DNA from: Avena insularis
Taxonomy: Eukaryota > Streptophyta > Magnoliopsida > Poales > Poaceae
Direction of reading: 5' to 3'
Length of the DNA: 64,000 bases
Assembly: GCA_023614405.1 (NCBI GenBank)
Contig: JAJUPC010000035.1
Coordinates: 1,240,001 to 1,304,000, forward strand
Numbering within the stretch: the first letter of the stretch is position 1; each line of letters opens with the position of its first letter. The notes beneath the pieces are model-generated. The model was not told where the DNA came from. It saw only the letters and a program-made list of their open reading frames with translations, and ran no database searches. Below, piece by piece: positions 44,931 through 57,713 of this stretch. The position numbers and the translations under genes were made by a program.

Positions 44931-47900
44931 TACATCACATCTAAAGATTTCTCCTAATTTTTTGGAATGTAGAAATAAATAAATAAGATTTGATTGATTG
45001 TTTGATTATGTTGAAAATTCTCAAAGGAAGAAAACTTTTGAATAGAAAATCCTCTCAACCATGAATTAAAAATCTTATATTCTTTTGTTAGAGACCTAGT
45101 AGCCATATGCTAGAAGCAAAAGGGTATGGATTGATTATGTATTATGAAATTGGTGTGCAAAGATTTCAAAGTAAAATCATAGACATTCATATGCCATTTC
45201 ATCATACAAAGTTCTCACAAACTAAATCCAAATCCTGGTATCTAAATCCTATAGTTGATTCTTAGCCCATTCCCTAAAGGGTAGCCTAAATTGACTTTTA
45301 AAACCCATTGTTGCTAAAGGCGGTGATTATTGCTAAATTATAGCCTAAAGGAATCCAATTAATAACGCTACAAAATTTTAGAAACAAAATTGAGCTCATT
45401 TTGGAGCCACAAAGTAGCCAAAAAAGATTACTGGAACAAATACAAACACATAAGATAAATAAAATGAAATATGAGATTTATAAATCCACTACTTCCCAAA
45501 CTAGTAAAAGATTACAAATTTGATCCTATAATGATCTATTAGAGTTTGAAAATTTAGAAACAAGAATTCATGTCACATTTGGAGTTTGTATGCAAAAGAT
45601 ATGTAGAGGAAACAGAGTAAAAAAAGCAAGCATTAAGCCCACCCGGTCCAAGCTAGGACAAAACCGGCCAAAAGGTAAATGATCTTGTGACGTCTGAGGA
45701 TCGATCGGGTTGCTCCAAAAGCGTGAAAAATCTGTTTTGTTAAACATATCTCTACTCAAACTGCTATAACTTTTTATCTACAACCCGAGATCGACAAATT
45801 CCGTCTTGTTCTCTACTTGTTCTCTTCAAGGCCTATCTCTAATGCCATCCTAAACCTCCATATAAACTCATTGGACCCACGTTGGTATCTGAAGTTTCTA
45901 TTCTGAAATCCCGAATCTACATGTACTACGAATCTGTTTTGCTTTTTAACCCATCTAGACTTCCGTCGTTTGCCTTGATCAAAAATAGAGAGTTATAGAA
46001 TCATCGGAAATCTTGATAGTCGATAAACCTCACCTCTTTTCATCCACCATGGCCGGAGAATTTACGCGCCATACATGTCTTCAAGATCTTCACGGTGTAA
46101 ATCCAAGATCTCTTCATGATTTCTTTAAATCCAAATTCCTTAAGGTGAGAAGGTAGGAATAATGATTCCGCTTTAACTTTCATGTTCTGAGTTTTTGCGT
46201 TTTCCTGTGGTTGTGTCTCTCTAACACGAGATCTATTTCTTATCTATTACGAAAGGTCAAAATAAAATTGATCTCTTCTTCTATTACCGGGATCCTATCG
46301 GACGGTCGAGATCGAAATCAAACGAAGGTGCATCCATGTGTCATCATCCGGTCATCTTCATCATCAACACCACATCAACATTAAGGTCAACATCTAGTCA
46401 TAATCGGCATACCAAAGAAATCGACACATCCAAGTCGGCGGAATATTCGTTTGAATTTAAAATTGCATCTTATAGATCCTAACGCATGAAATTCATTTAG
46501 AAATTCCATGCCACGCTCCAAAAATTGCGTATAATAAATCAAATTGAAGATAATTTCACGTAGAATCATCTTATCAGAATAGATCCAACTTTTTGCAGCA
46601 CGTAGTTGCTGCGCATTAATTTAATTAGTTTTAATGGTCTTTTAGGTTAATAAATTCGCAGATATTATCTGTAACCCGAAAAATGAACAATATATCAAAT
46701 TGGAAGCTACTATAGTATAATTTAATAATATAGTTGGATCCAGCCTTTTGCAGATTATTTAAACCATGTAATTTAATTAGTTTTAGTGGCTTTATAATCA
46801 TTAAATTGTAGTAAATTAATTTCTTGTCACAAAATATAAATAACTCGCATTAGAAAAGCTGGTTCCATGTGAATCATCAATCTGCAAATGGTTTCAGTAA
46901 AATACTATAAGGTTTCGCGACAATTAAATAAAATGGTTTAATATTTATTTAGGTAATAAATTCATAATAAAACAAATACTATTCATGGAGTACAAATAAT
47001 ATGTCTCTGAAATCACAATTCTATTGGAGATTACAGATATCAATTTTTGTTGATTTTAGGCAATAGAAACTGTAGTCATTTAAAACCCATTAAACCTATT
47101 TAAATCATATAAAGATATAACTCAGATTAGAATTGAATCCAACGCCCTCTTGGTTCATTGATAGCGTCCTCTATCGATGAAGCCAAGAAACAATTTAATT
47201 CTCTGATTAGATCAGGCGTTATATGAGACTATCAAGAAACCCTTATGTTGGCAAGTAATTATTAATAACGATGCCTATTGCATTAAATGAATTCATACAT
47301 ACATCATGATGTATATTCATAAAACTAATTTATAACCCATTGTGTCATATTAAATTATCATCCGCTTCATTTTCAATCATCATAGCTGTTTGTTATTTGC
47401 AATTGTTTTGATTGGAACTACCTTGTCCTCGTATTAGATTGTTGGGAGAGTGCGATTGCTGCGAAGAAATACAATCAACACCCATATTATCAACAACTAA
47501 GTTACACCACTTGTTCATAACTTTTGTCCCAGTTTTGATTCTATGCATGTGATCTTCAAAATTCTGTAGTATGCATGTGTAGGATGTTCTAGTAGAATTT
47601 TCCTTAGTATTATTTTGCAAGTGCGATGATTTTGTAGTATGCCATGAGTAGCTCTATACTTAGGATTTTCCTCCTAATAGGTTATCCCTGTTTTTTAAGT
47701 ATTGCTTGCTATGCTATATATACAAAAACCGTTGGGGGTTGAAAGACAAAGAATTTTCTAAGTATAAAGGCTCTCTAGAGCAAACTTTTCTTCTCAAATC
47801 CACTTCAAAATAAAACTAAGTTTTCTTAGGCGGAATGGTTGTCGGGCAGTAGATCAATTTCGGAGATCGCTGAAAGGTGCGCCAGATTATGCTGGTCTTC

Positions 47901-48112
47901 ACTCAAACCCTTTACCGGTGGCATTGATGGACTCCAAGTTGGCCTTATTATATCGCCTTCATGGTAATAATGTAAACTTCCGGATTATTCGATTCATGTA
48001 ATAAAGACTTATGTTTTACATGATATTTCATCGTGTGAGTGCTAGCTATTGATCCGAGGACTAGCATGTTAATCACATGAGGACTTAGGATCTTACTTGA
48101 TCGAGTTCACTA
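44931..48112 (+). repeat. 5' LTR of F2 (about 3.2 kb)
   Basis: It aligns with F1 at its start (44950-45640), again from about 46590 to 47846, and from 47856 to the end. The block 45640-46590 has no match to the GC-rich block of F1 and is AT-richer. At 47847-47856 it lacks the segment equivalent to about 15017-15750 of F1. The start is eroded (TACATCACATC for TGTAACATCCC). Confidence 0.83.
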
Positions 48113-48115
48113 GGA

Positions 48116-48127
48116 TGGTATCGAAGC
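48116..48127 (+). promoter_or_regulatory. Primer binding site of F2, altered
   Basis: TGGTATCGAAGC stands in place of TGGTATCAGAGC, three to four bases after the LTR end. Element G has a similar change. Confidence 0.75.
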
Positions 48128-48615
48128 ATATTGGTAGATCGTGACCCTAGACATGGAAAACCTTAGGACAAATATTTTCTAAGTTATTTGAAAAACTCTC
48201 ATACTTCTCATCATCTACCTTGGTTTTAAAATTTCTTAAGTCTCTTCTTTTCAACATTGAAAATGACCACTACACACTTCAAGAAGAAACTTTTCTCAAG
48301 ATTACCTTTTCAAAAGATCATCTCAATGTTGATTAAGTTGGTACTGAAGACCTCCATGAAGATGTTCCAAGACTGAAACTACAAGATTAAAGACTTCAAG
48401 GCCTTAAATCAATGTGTATTAACTAAAAGACTTCGAAAGATTGAAGATTATGAAGAACATGAAGACTATCAAGAGCACGAATACTTTTGGAGACTCGAAG
48501 CCTCGAAGATTCCAAGTGACCTATTAGGAACCAAACCCGAATAAGATTTTGCTAAATATAGATACGACAAATTGTCTGCTATCTTGTATGGTTTATTACC
48601 ATAGCTAATGAAAAC

Positions 48616-51600
48616 TGTCACATCCCAAATTTTAGATTTGGTCTTGCATATCATTCATAGCATTGCATCATACTTTTCCATGCAAAACCGTCGATTGAAA
48701 AGAATCGGCGAAACGCTATTTTTCAAATCCCTATTCTATTTTACTACGAGGCTCCTGCGGGAGGCTTTAGTAGGACTAGCGTTGTCCACCCTCGTAGCCT
48801 AGTGGTTTCGCTCAAACCTTGACCCTAGATTGTTCTCCTCGATTTGACGAAACCGTAGGAGCAAGAATCGCCCGATTCGGAGCTCGTATGGAAAAGTTAT
48901 CGCCGTCTTATGAAAAGTTAGAAAAACAGGCCGAAAATCGGGCCGATTTTCCGAGTCCTTTTCCAATTGCGCGCCGAATTCGCGTAGGACCCCACGAGGG
49001 GGGCCACATAAGAGGCAGCTGCTGCTCGAACCGCACCCCCACCTCGATCGCCTCCCCACGCCACCGCCGCTTCCACCGTCGCCTCCTCGAGCAGCTGCCG
49101 CCCGCCGTTGCCGCCTTTCCCCGCCGCCGCCCAGGTACACGCCGCCCGCGCCTCGCCCTCTTCCCGCGCGCCGCCTTTCCGAGCCCGCCCGCTGCAGCCG
49201 CCCGCGGCCGCGCCGCGCCCCGCGCTGCGCTGCTGCCTTGCCGCACTCTGCCGCCCGCGCTTACTCGCCCACCAGCGCCACACATCAGCGTCGCTCTCGC
49301 GTGATGTCATTTGCCGCTACCGCTGTTGCGCCGCTTCTTGCTGCCGCCCGCTTTGCTACTTGTTGCTTCTTGCTGCGCTGCTGCCGCCGGCTGCCGCTGC
49401 GCGACGCACGCCGCTTGCCTTGCGCGCGCGTTGGCTATCTCGATCCGCGTCTGGCCGTCTCGCTTCATTGCCGGGAAAAACATCGTCGCCCGGAACTTGA
49501 TGGCACTTGTCGTCCCGGCTCATGTTTGTTAAATACAGTGGTCCACATGACGTGAATCTCGAGATGATGATCTGAGATCGGCCCGTTAGCCGGTCAGTAC
49601 TGGGGCGTTGACTAGTCAGACGCCTTGGTCGTTGTAGATTCAGCGGCCGCGTGCATTGATGATGTGGGACACGCAGTTATTGAGTAGGTATTTTGTTAAT
49701 CGCTTTTAGTTGACAGATTTCGGTAAAAATGTAAATTGCGTAGAAATTAAACCGCTGGGCCAAAATTGCAAATAAAATATGTGTAGATTCAATGAGTCGT
49801 GTAGAATCTTGTTGTACCTTTGGTTCAGACTTTGCAGCAAGATTTAGTACAGTTTAATCAAATAGGTTAATGGCCTTTTTGGAGTAATTAATTCGTAGAA
49901 AAAGATCTGTAACTTAAAAAATCGCGTATGATATGTCCCTGGATTCAGTAGGACGAGGGGAATCTCATAGTGAATTAAAAGGATAGGCTTATAGTAAAAA
50001 CTTCTGCAGAAACTGTCTAGTGGCTTTCTGCAGTGTTTTAATTACTCGGGGAGTTTTATAATTCCTTTTTGAGTAATTCCAATTGGTACTGTTCCTAAAT
50101 AGCAATGCCTATACAGTAGAATTTTCCCAAGATTTTACAAGCAGTTTACTACCGGTAGCGAATTATTTGAGTTGTAGCTCTAGTTTTGAGCATTATATTT
50201 TGCATAATAGTTTTCCTTGCGCTAAAACTATTTTCCATGCATGCAATCAGTAGTATTATTGAATAGGATTATGTGGTGCAGCTGTAGCACCAATTCACTT
50301 GTCGTGCACGCTTTCATGCATCATCTTTTTTGCATATGTTTGTGGATTGTTGTTTATGATTGCAATTGTATCGTGTAGATTGTGACGAGTGCAACGCTTG
50401 CTCGTATGTGGATTGTTCTTCCGACCGCTACAACCAAGGCAAGTAGATGCTACTTTGTTCATGATATCGTCTTACTATTTTTAATGCATTGTCGGGTATT
50501 TTGTAGATGCATGTGTAGGATGATACTATCGCTATGCTATGACCTATTATGTGGTAGGGCTTTCCTTGTAGATGAACCACCGTTGGTAGATGTGCTTAGC
50601 CATGCTATGATGAACGAGGGCTGGGTTACATCACTGAAAGTTGTTTCTAAATGAGTTGGTTTGCAAAAACTAAAACAACTTAATCAATGAATCTCCTGGG
50701 TGTGATGGGATTGATAATTTTTTGTGGTTTCATTGCGGAAAGACACCCAGGTATCAAGAGAGAATGATTGGCTTCTTTATTGTGTAGCTTACGTGTACAA
50801 CCATGTGCCAATAATGAAATGGGCAGTTGGTTGGACTTAGTAGGTTGTGGTAACTCGAACCCGCGTATCCAGAGATGTAGAATTCGGTAGGTTGGACCGG
50901 TGCGCGTCGGGATTGGGGTGCTACTTCCCGAAAGTCTCTTCTTGGACTTCTCCCTATCATCACCCAAAATAAGAGTGATGGTGCAGCTGGCTGGCCAAGT
51001 CACATGGGTAAAGTGTACTAACCCCGTAGGGTGTATAATCTAATCGATTAGCCGTGTCTCTGCTATGGACAACTGAGTTGTGATATTGATTCCATGACAT
51101 GTTTCTCGCTCATTCCAATTTCATAATTGTTTAATGTTGTTGTTAACTTAATTGGGATCTTTTCAAAGAAAATCAAAACTGTTTATGAAAGTAGGACAAT
51201 GTATTTGCAAATGCAGACACAGCTCCACTTGCCAAATATGCATGTAGTTGTTAGTACTATTGTCTCCTTTTACTAGCTCTACTTGCCATACATTCCATGT
51301 ATTGACTTGAGCTGCTACGTTTCATGTTGCAGTTATTCCGATTCCGAGTAATCCATTTAGGCCACGGTACTCACTGTATTTGTTCACTCGTAAGCAATTT
51401 GTAGAATGGAGGATTTGCTTTATTTATGTTGCTACCTGAATAATTTGAGCTAGCCTTGAGCTAAGCTTTTATTGTAATAATGGTACTGGATCTTCGTTAT
51501 TTATGATACACCGGATATTTTGCTATGTTATTCATCTTATTCTATTGTGGCCAATGAACCGATCCGTGGATTGGCATGTCACATAGAAGCCACGGTCTTT

Positions 51601-51617
51601 TCGTAACTGGTGTTACA
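48616..51617 (+). repeat. 5' LTR of G (3002 bp)
   Basis: It starts TGTCACATCCC and ends CTGGTGTTACA. A very GC-rich block (about 48990-49500) is rich in GCCGCC and CGCCCGC. The rest is AT-rich and close to the 3' LTR. A CAG|GTACAC donor-like site lies at 49133/49134. Proline/arginine/alanine-rich ORFs on both strands of the block have no domain and are artefacts. Confidence 0.9.
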
Positions 51618-51620
51618 AGA

Positions 51621-51633
51621 TGGTATCGAAAGC
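51621..51633 (+). promoter_or_regulatory. Primer binding site of G, altered
   Basis: TGGTATCGAAAGC stands where TGGTATCAGAGC is expected, three bases after the LTR end. The change would weaken pairing with the tRNA. Confidence 0.75.
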
Positions 51634-51785
51634 ACGTGTGTCATCGTAGGATCGTGACCTAGGATTGGATTAGGAAGCCATAGATTTATTAAAGCCTATA
51701 TTAACTCTCGTCTTTCATCTTATGCCTTTACCCTCGTAAAATTCTTACCATATGCTATTCTCACACTTTCCTCTTTACTTGATAG

Positions 51786-52749
51786 ATGAGAAGTCAGGAT
51801 CGAGTATGCCACCTTGAGTCACCAAGGCCCTTTGCAAGGCGATTGGCTCAACTCGCAGCCATTGGGATTGCCACGCCCATGTTCAAGGGAAGGAGGTTGT
51901 ACACCTATGGATATGGAGAGGATGCATGGGAGATCACTACCTTCATATTCAGGGATGCCTTGCCAAACCTCCTGCATCCGATCTACACCAAGACATACCG
52001 CACCGGGGACTTGGAATCAACTTGGCCATACATGAAGCCCCCACACGCCAGCTATAATGCTCCGACACCCATCGCCACAGATTCACCCTACCGTGACTAT
52101 GGGAGGCGTGATGAAGATGGGCACATTGTGGTTACCGGCGACAGGAACAACATGTCACATGCTTGAGGCACATAGAGGACATGGAAAGGGAGAATGGAGC
52201 TCTAGGTGAGAAGGTGATGATGATAAAGGAGATTGCAGATTTTGCTAGCAATGGTATGGTGGTCCAAGGAGGAGATTGACACCTGCATGAAGCTGTGGGA
52301 GTTCTGGAGAATGCCCTGATAGCAGAGATGCAACCATAGCTCATCTTCATGGTAATGTGGGAGAACACCCAAAACATACAACAATTGTAAGGACCGTCCA
52401 GAAAGGGACTGACTATTGAAGCTATGATGCCCAGATTGCCGCTCTCCAAGCACAGCTGAATCCACCTCTGATGATGACAATGGAGATGATGGCAACAATG
52501 GGGATGATGATGATATGGGAACGATGATGATGATGAGGATGAGGATGATGATGATGTAGCGATGATGGTGGAGGAGATGAAGCTGGCGATTGTAGCTGAG
52601 AGTGAAGAAGAAGAGGAGGATCCGAAGAGGTGGAGTTTGAAATCTCAAGTGATGATTCGTGAGAGGTGTACACTCCTCCATGGTTGTACCGCGAGCCGAA
52701 GCGTCAACGCATGACAGCAAGGACCTATCGCAACCTCTTCAAGAAGTAG
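51786..52749 (+). pseudogene. ORF0 of G: accessory protein upstream of gag
   Basis: The first frame (51786-52166) has KGRRLYTYGYGEDAWEITTF, LPNLLHPIYTK and RRDEDGHIVVTGD. The frame then shifts through helix-prone sequence (HIEDMERENGALGEKV; AQIAALQAQL) into a GAT/GAG-rich stretch coding Asp and Glu (about 52460-52640, SEEEEEDP). It closes with a basic end (EPKRQRMTARTYRNLFKK, TAG 52747-52749). The plan is globular N-terminus, coiled coil, acidic region and basic tail. It has no match to a catalytic family. The role is unknown; the basic end could be a nuclear signal, by inference. Confidence 0.65.
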
Positions 52750-53358
52750 ATAGAAGTCCACCAATTAGTCCACGTTAGGAAAATTCGTTAGGATTAGACT
52801 CGATCGTTGTGAAGCTTAGTTCGTGTTAGTTTAAGAGTGATTAGTTGCTTATTTGTGTACTCCAATATCCCAGGATTTATTTGTGAATTTTATGAAAGAG
52901 TTATGGCAAGTTTGGTTAACATCCTGTTATTTTCACTGCAGTTTTTCACGATACTGTAAAGATTGATTGCACGATTTTTCATATTTTTCTGGTAATTGGG
53001 AAAAATCTTAAAAAAATAGGGCTGGTGCGAAACTCTCTTAATATATGTGCAAAAATCAGCTAAATTTTATGACGAGTTTAAGTCAGGCAGAAAAATTCGC
53101 GAACGCTGCTAGACTGTTCTCGCATTGCTGTTTTGTTGTTTAGTTGATCGAATCGCTTGGTTAACCATTGCCAACTCTTGTAAACTATTTCAGTAGGTAT
53201 ATACTGCCAGGATAACCCTGGGATGTTGCTGGATCACTTGTTTGTTGATGTGTTGCTTGCTTGTGATTGTCTGCTATTGTTTGTTGTTGATTGATCATAT
53301 GCATGGGTAGAATCCTATTATCGAGTTGATTCTTTCTAAACTTACATGCTGAACGCAG

Positions 53359-54400
53359 ATGCCTCCGCCCGTCAACCCACTGAGTTGGAGCAACTCATGG
53401 CAGCCAGTGCACAAATGACCCAAGTGATGACTCAGTTCATGGCAGCTCAGAACAACAACAATGGAAACAATCAGCCTCGTGGAGATGCTCTCACCAGATT
53501 TCCGAGGTTAAGGCCAGCTAAGTTCTCTCTTGCAACGGAACCAATGGTTGCTCTCGATTGTTGCGTTCAGTCAACAAAGATCTGGTAACTGTTGGATGCA
53601 CTGATGCTGAGAAGGTGAGGTTTGCTCACCTCATCGGAGGGACCAGCCGCTTCTTGGTGGGACACTTTAAGATCACCCACCACCGGACACCGTGACTTGG
53701 GAAATGTTTGAGGAAGGTTTCAGGATCAACCACGTGTCTTCGTGAGTTCTGAAATGAAGAGGAAGGAGTTCATAACTTGCGCCAAACCAATCGCACTGCA
53801 TGAAAGTACATTGAGGAGTTCAACAACCTGTCCCGTTATGCTTTGAGGATGTTGACAACGATGCAAAAAGGAGGGAGAGATTCCTGGATGGCCTCAGTGA
53901 TGAGCTTTCAGTACAGCTACTGGTGGTTTATTGCCCCACTTCCAGGAGCTTATGGACAAGGCCAGGATCTTGGAAGGGAAGCACAAACAGGTGGAGAACC
54001 GCAAGAGAAAGAGTAATAATCATCACTCTGGTTCACATCACAAGTCTCGCACTTCATATGATGGATACTCCAAGCATGGAGGGAGTGACCATGGGAGACA
54101 TGACCGCCACCACCATGGAGGCGATGGGCATCGTCATGACAACCATAGGAGCAACCACCACAACCACAAGGGAGGACACTCTCACCACTCTGGAGGACAC
54201 GGTGGACATGACCGCAACCGTGATCGCAGCTTTGTGAAGAAGGATCTGAGTGAGGTGACATGCTTCAAGTGTAAACAGAAGGGACACTATGCTGACAACT
54301 GTCCGGAGAGGAAAGGACTAAAGCCAACCAACAACGAGAAGGCCACAGTGAACCACATGAATGTGGAGGAGATTCCAGATGAGCCTGACCTTGTGATTGG
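53359..54400 (+). pseudogene. Gag of G, frameshifted
   Basis: ATG 53359 opens MPPPVN and shifts at once into PTELEQLMAASAQMTQVMTQ. The core (TRFPRLRPAKFSLATEP, DAEKVRFAHLIGG, YIEEFNNLSRYA) is spread over several frames. From 53931 the frame is clean: FQELMDKARILEGKH, a His/Gly-rich spacer (54010-54235) and an intact zinc knuckle CFKCKQKGHYADNCP (about 54262-54306). The spacer, with His in roughly every third position, is unusually rich in histidine. Confidence 0.86.
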
Positions 54401-54776
54401 TAAGTTTCCAATCAACACTTACCCTGCACTTATACTTTTCGATACTGGTGCATCGCATTCATTCATATCAAGGGCATTCGTGGATAAGTATAAGCTACCT
54501 ACTGAGTCTATGAAAAGGTCTATTAGAGTGAGTTCACCTGGAGGAGATATGATAGCTAGCGCGGGATGCCGCAATTTAACTGTGAGGATTGGAACACACA
54601 ACTTCATTGCACATCTAGTAGTGTTGGAATCACAAGGGTTGGATGTTATACTGGGTATGGATTGGATGTCTATCCATGGGGAACACATAGATTGTGCACA
54701 GCGAGCTGTTTCACTCAAAACCCCGGATGGTAAGAGAATTAGATTCAAATGGCCATACCGCCAAGTTGTAAGTTGA
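54400..54776 (+). pseudogene. Aspartic protease of G
   Basis: It is in frame with the zinc knuckle. LILFDTGASHSFISRAFVDK carries an intact Asp-Thr-Gly active site (about 54436-54480), and GLDVILGMDWMSIHGEHIDC follows (54637-54700). This is the best-preserved enzyme domain of G. The frame ends at 54776 after a shift (YRQVVS). Confidence 0.88.
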
Positions 54777-55620
54777 ATTATCTTATAAGGTTAGTATGGA
54801 CCTTTAGTGCCGTGATTAGGGATTACCCCGACGTGTTTCCGAAAGAGCTGCCAGGGATGCCACCTGACAGGGAAGTGGAGTTTCTTATCGACCTGATGCC
54901 GGGAACAGGACCAATAGCAAAGAAACCATATAAGATGGATGTGGATGAGCTGAAGGAATTGAAGAAGCAAATGGAAAGAGCAAATGGAAAAGGGATTCAT
55001 TCACCTAGTTCGTCATGGGGAGCACTTGTTACGCTTGTGGAGAAGAAAGACAGAAAGAAGAGATTAGTGGTGGACTATCGTCTGAATGAAGTAACCATCA
55101 AGAACAAGTACCTCTGCGAACATAAATGATTTGTTTGATCAACTAGAAGGAGCGAAGGTGTTCAGCAAGATTGATCTGCGATCAAAGCTACTTTCAATTG
55201 AAGATCCGGAGGAGGATACCAAAACCGCCTTCACCACTAGGTATGGTTTATATGAGTATACGGTTATGTCTTTTGGACTAACGAATGCCTCGGCATATTT
55301 CATGACCATGATGAACAAGGTATTTATGGAGTACTTGGACAAGTTCGTGGTGGTGTTTATTGATGACATACTGATATATTCCAAGGATGATGCTGAGCAT
55401 GAGAAGCATCTGCGACTGATTATGGAGAAGCCGAGGAACATTTGTATGCCAAATTCAGCAAGTGTGAATTCTGGCTTAACACTGTTGGGTTTCTTGGACA
55501 CGTAGTGTCAGGAGAAGGAGTCGCTATTGATCCAAGCAAAGTGACTGCAGTGACAGAGTGGGAAGCACCCAAGAATGCGGGAGAGATTCGAAGCTTTTTG
55601 GGACTTACTGGATATTACAG
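54777..55620 (+). pseudogene. Reverse transcriptase of G
   Basis: DYPDVFPKELPGMPPDREVE, SSSWGALVTLVEKKDRK and [11 protein letters not shown] come first. A frameshift at about 55125 follows, then [35 protein letters not shown] and the catalytic FIDDILIYS (about 55357-55385). A second shift lies near 55440, then [32 protein letters not shown]-type residues and the R of YRKLN are altered. It is otherwise complete in order. Confidence 0.88.
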
Positions 55621-56140
55621 GAGGTTCATTGAAAACTTTTCCAAGATTGCTAAGCCGATGACTGAACTTCTGAAGAAGGAGAGGAAATTTGAATGGTTAG
55701 ACGTATGTGAAGCCAGCTTTCAGGAACTGAAGCGTCGACTAGTGACCGCGCTGTGCAGGCTTACCGCACCTTCAAGGACTTCTGGGTGTCCGTGATGCCT
55801 CTCGACGGGGACTTGGGAGTGTCTTGATGAAAGATGGGAGAGTAGTGTCATATGCCTCGCGACAACTCAAGCACCATGAGCGGAATTACCCCACACACGA
55901 CTTGGAGTTAGCGTCAGTGGTTCATGCGCTCAAGGTGTGGAGGCATTACTTAATGGGAAAACACTGTGACGTGTACACCGACCACAAGAGCCTGAAGTAC
56001 ATATTTACACAGAAGGAACTGAACATGAGGCAAAGGAGATGGTTGGAGCTTATCAAGGACTATGATATGAATCTACAATACCACCAGGAAAGGCCAATGT
56101 AGTAGCAGATGCTCTAAGTCGGAAGGTTTATGCCAATGGA
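55621..56140 (+). pseudogene. RNase H of G
   Basis: [18 protein letters not shown] leads into RNase [41 protein letters not shown] and [16 protein letters not shown]. The end (QYHQERPM) is frameshifted from the usual [14 protein letters not shown], which is readable in the next frame at 56089-56128. The section 55745-55825, with the first acidic site, is also shifted. Confidence 0.87.
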
Positions 56141-57275
56141 TTGACAATTGGGGAATTGCCCGAGGATTTGTGCCAGCAATTCAAGGACCTTAGGCTGGAG
56201 GTAGTATCTGAAGGGTACTTGGCAACGATGGAAATTCAACCAACGTTACAGGAAAGAATCAGGAAGTCTCAAGTGGGAGACAAAGAGATAGATGAAGTTA
56301 AGGAAAAGATGAAGGAGGGTCGAGCAAGGGAATTCCACGAGGATGAGCAAGGAACATTGTGGTATGGAGATCGTTTGTGCGTCCCTAACGATCCCGAGAT
56401 AAGGAGGTTGATTCTACAGGAAGCTCATGACTCGCCGTATTCCATACATCCGGGCAATACAAAAATGTATATGGACCTAAAGGACAGATTCTGGTGGAAC
56501 AACATGAAGGGAGACATCGCAGAGCATATTGCCCTATGTGACGTTTGTAGCCGAGTAAAGGCGGAACACCGAAGCTGGAGGACTGCTATAGCCATTGCCG
56601 TGGATTGGAAGTGGGATAGAGTGGGAATGGATTTTATCACAGGATTGCCCAGGACCAGGTCAGGATATGACTCCATTTGGGTAGTGGTCGACCATTTGAC
56701 CAAGGTAGCCCACTTTATACCGGTGAAGACGACCTATACGAGTGCAAAGTTGGCCAAGATTTACATGGACAGAATTGTGTGTCTACATGGAGTTCCCAAG
56801 AGTATCGTATCTGATAGAGGCACCCAATTCACCTCACACTTCTGGCGCCAGCTGCACGAGTCACTCGGTACTAGACTGGAGTTTAGCACAGCGTTTCACC
56901 CTTGGTGATGGATGAATAGAGAGGGTGAATCAGATTTTGGAAGACATGCTGAGAGCTTGCGCTTTGGCTCATGGTTCTAGTTGGGATGAGAATCTTCCAT
57001 ATGCTGAGTTTTCCTACAACAACAGCTATCAAACCAGCATCAAGACATCACCGTTCGATGTGCTATATGGGAAACGGTGCCGGACACCATTGCTATGGGA
57101 TGGAGTAGGAGAACATCAGTTGTTTGGGCCTGATTTGATCAAGGATGTTGAGGAGAAGGTCGCCTTGATTAGGGACAGGCTGAAGGTAGCACAATCAAGG
57201 CAGAAGAGCTACGCTGACGCCAAGCGCAAGGAAGTGGTGTATGAGATAGGTGATAGAGCATACCTCAGAGTGTAG
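56141..57275 (+). pseudogene. Integrase of G
   Basis: A 255-codon frame (56141-56908) carries the HHCC finger (EAHDSPYSIHPGNTKMY; CDVC), the first catalytic Asp ([11 protein letters not shown]) and the second (VSDRGTQFTSHFW). A deletion and shift at about 56902-56925 hit exactly where TDGQTERVN with the catalytic Glu should be. The next frame (56925-57275) continues NQILEDMLRACAL, AEFSYNNSYQ and YGKRCRTPLLW to YLRV, then TAG. Confidence 0.88.
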
Positions 57276-57713
57276 CCACTTCGTGGAATCAAGAGATTTG
57301 GAATTAAGGGTAAGCTGGCACCTCGGTTTATTGGACCGTATCGGGTCTTAACACGCAAAGGGGAAGTTGCTTACCAGTTGGAGCTGCCAGAGGCTCTGTC
57401 CGCTGTTCACAATGTGTTCCACGTATCCCAGCTGAAGAAGTGCCATCCGGAGATGGTGGATACACCATTGAGAGACACTGTACCACTAGAAGAGGTTCAG
57501 CTTGAGAATGACTTGACCTATGAGGAGAAGCCGGTCAAGATTCTGGAGACAGCGGAGAGGACTACCCGTACCTAGACAATCAAGTTTTGCAAGGTGCAGT
57601 GGAGCCACCACACCGAAGAGGAAGCCACTTGGGAGCGTGAGGATGACATCCGAGAGGACTACCCACACCTCTTTGCTAGCCGCGCCGAATCTCGAGGACG
57701 AGATTCATCTTAA
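57276..57713 (+). pseudogene. Integrase C-terminus and chromodomain-like tail of G
   Basis: [17 protein letters not shown] and [17 protein letters not shown] lead into [20 protein letters not shown], a TAG (57573-57575), and then KFCKVQWSHHTEEEATWERE. The true stop (TAA, 57711-57713) overlaps the polypurine tract. The stop cuts off the chromodomain-like part only. Confidence 0.87.

Larger units (their letters stand above)
44929..48615 (+). mobile_element. Element F2: degenerate F-family copy, 5' LTR and leader only
   Basis: A worn F-type LTR (about 44931-48112), a mutated PBS and a leader matching F1 (10349-10868) are present. At 48616 it is cut by element G; the F1 sequence would continue CTATTTTCTAAATAAA. 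Compared with F1 it has many small indels, a different central block and a 0.73-kb deletion, so it is older or belongs to a different subfamily. Confidence 0.85.

Noticed and set aside
48800..49560. Several long Ala/Arg/Pro-rich open frames on both strands
   Set aside because: They are a consequence of GCC/CGC-rich composition in the 5' LTR of G. The equivalent region of the 3' LTR does not conserve any of the frames.
52460..52640. GAT/GAG-rich stretch as a simple microsatellite only
   Set aside because: It coincides with the acidic tail expected for ORF0, as in E and H. It may be slippage-prone but is better described as part of that ORF.
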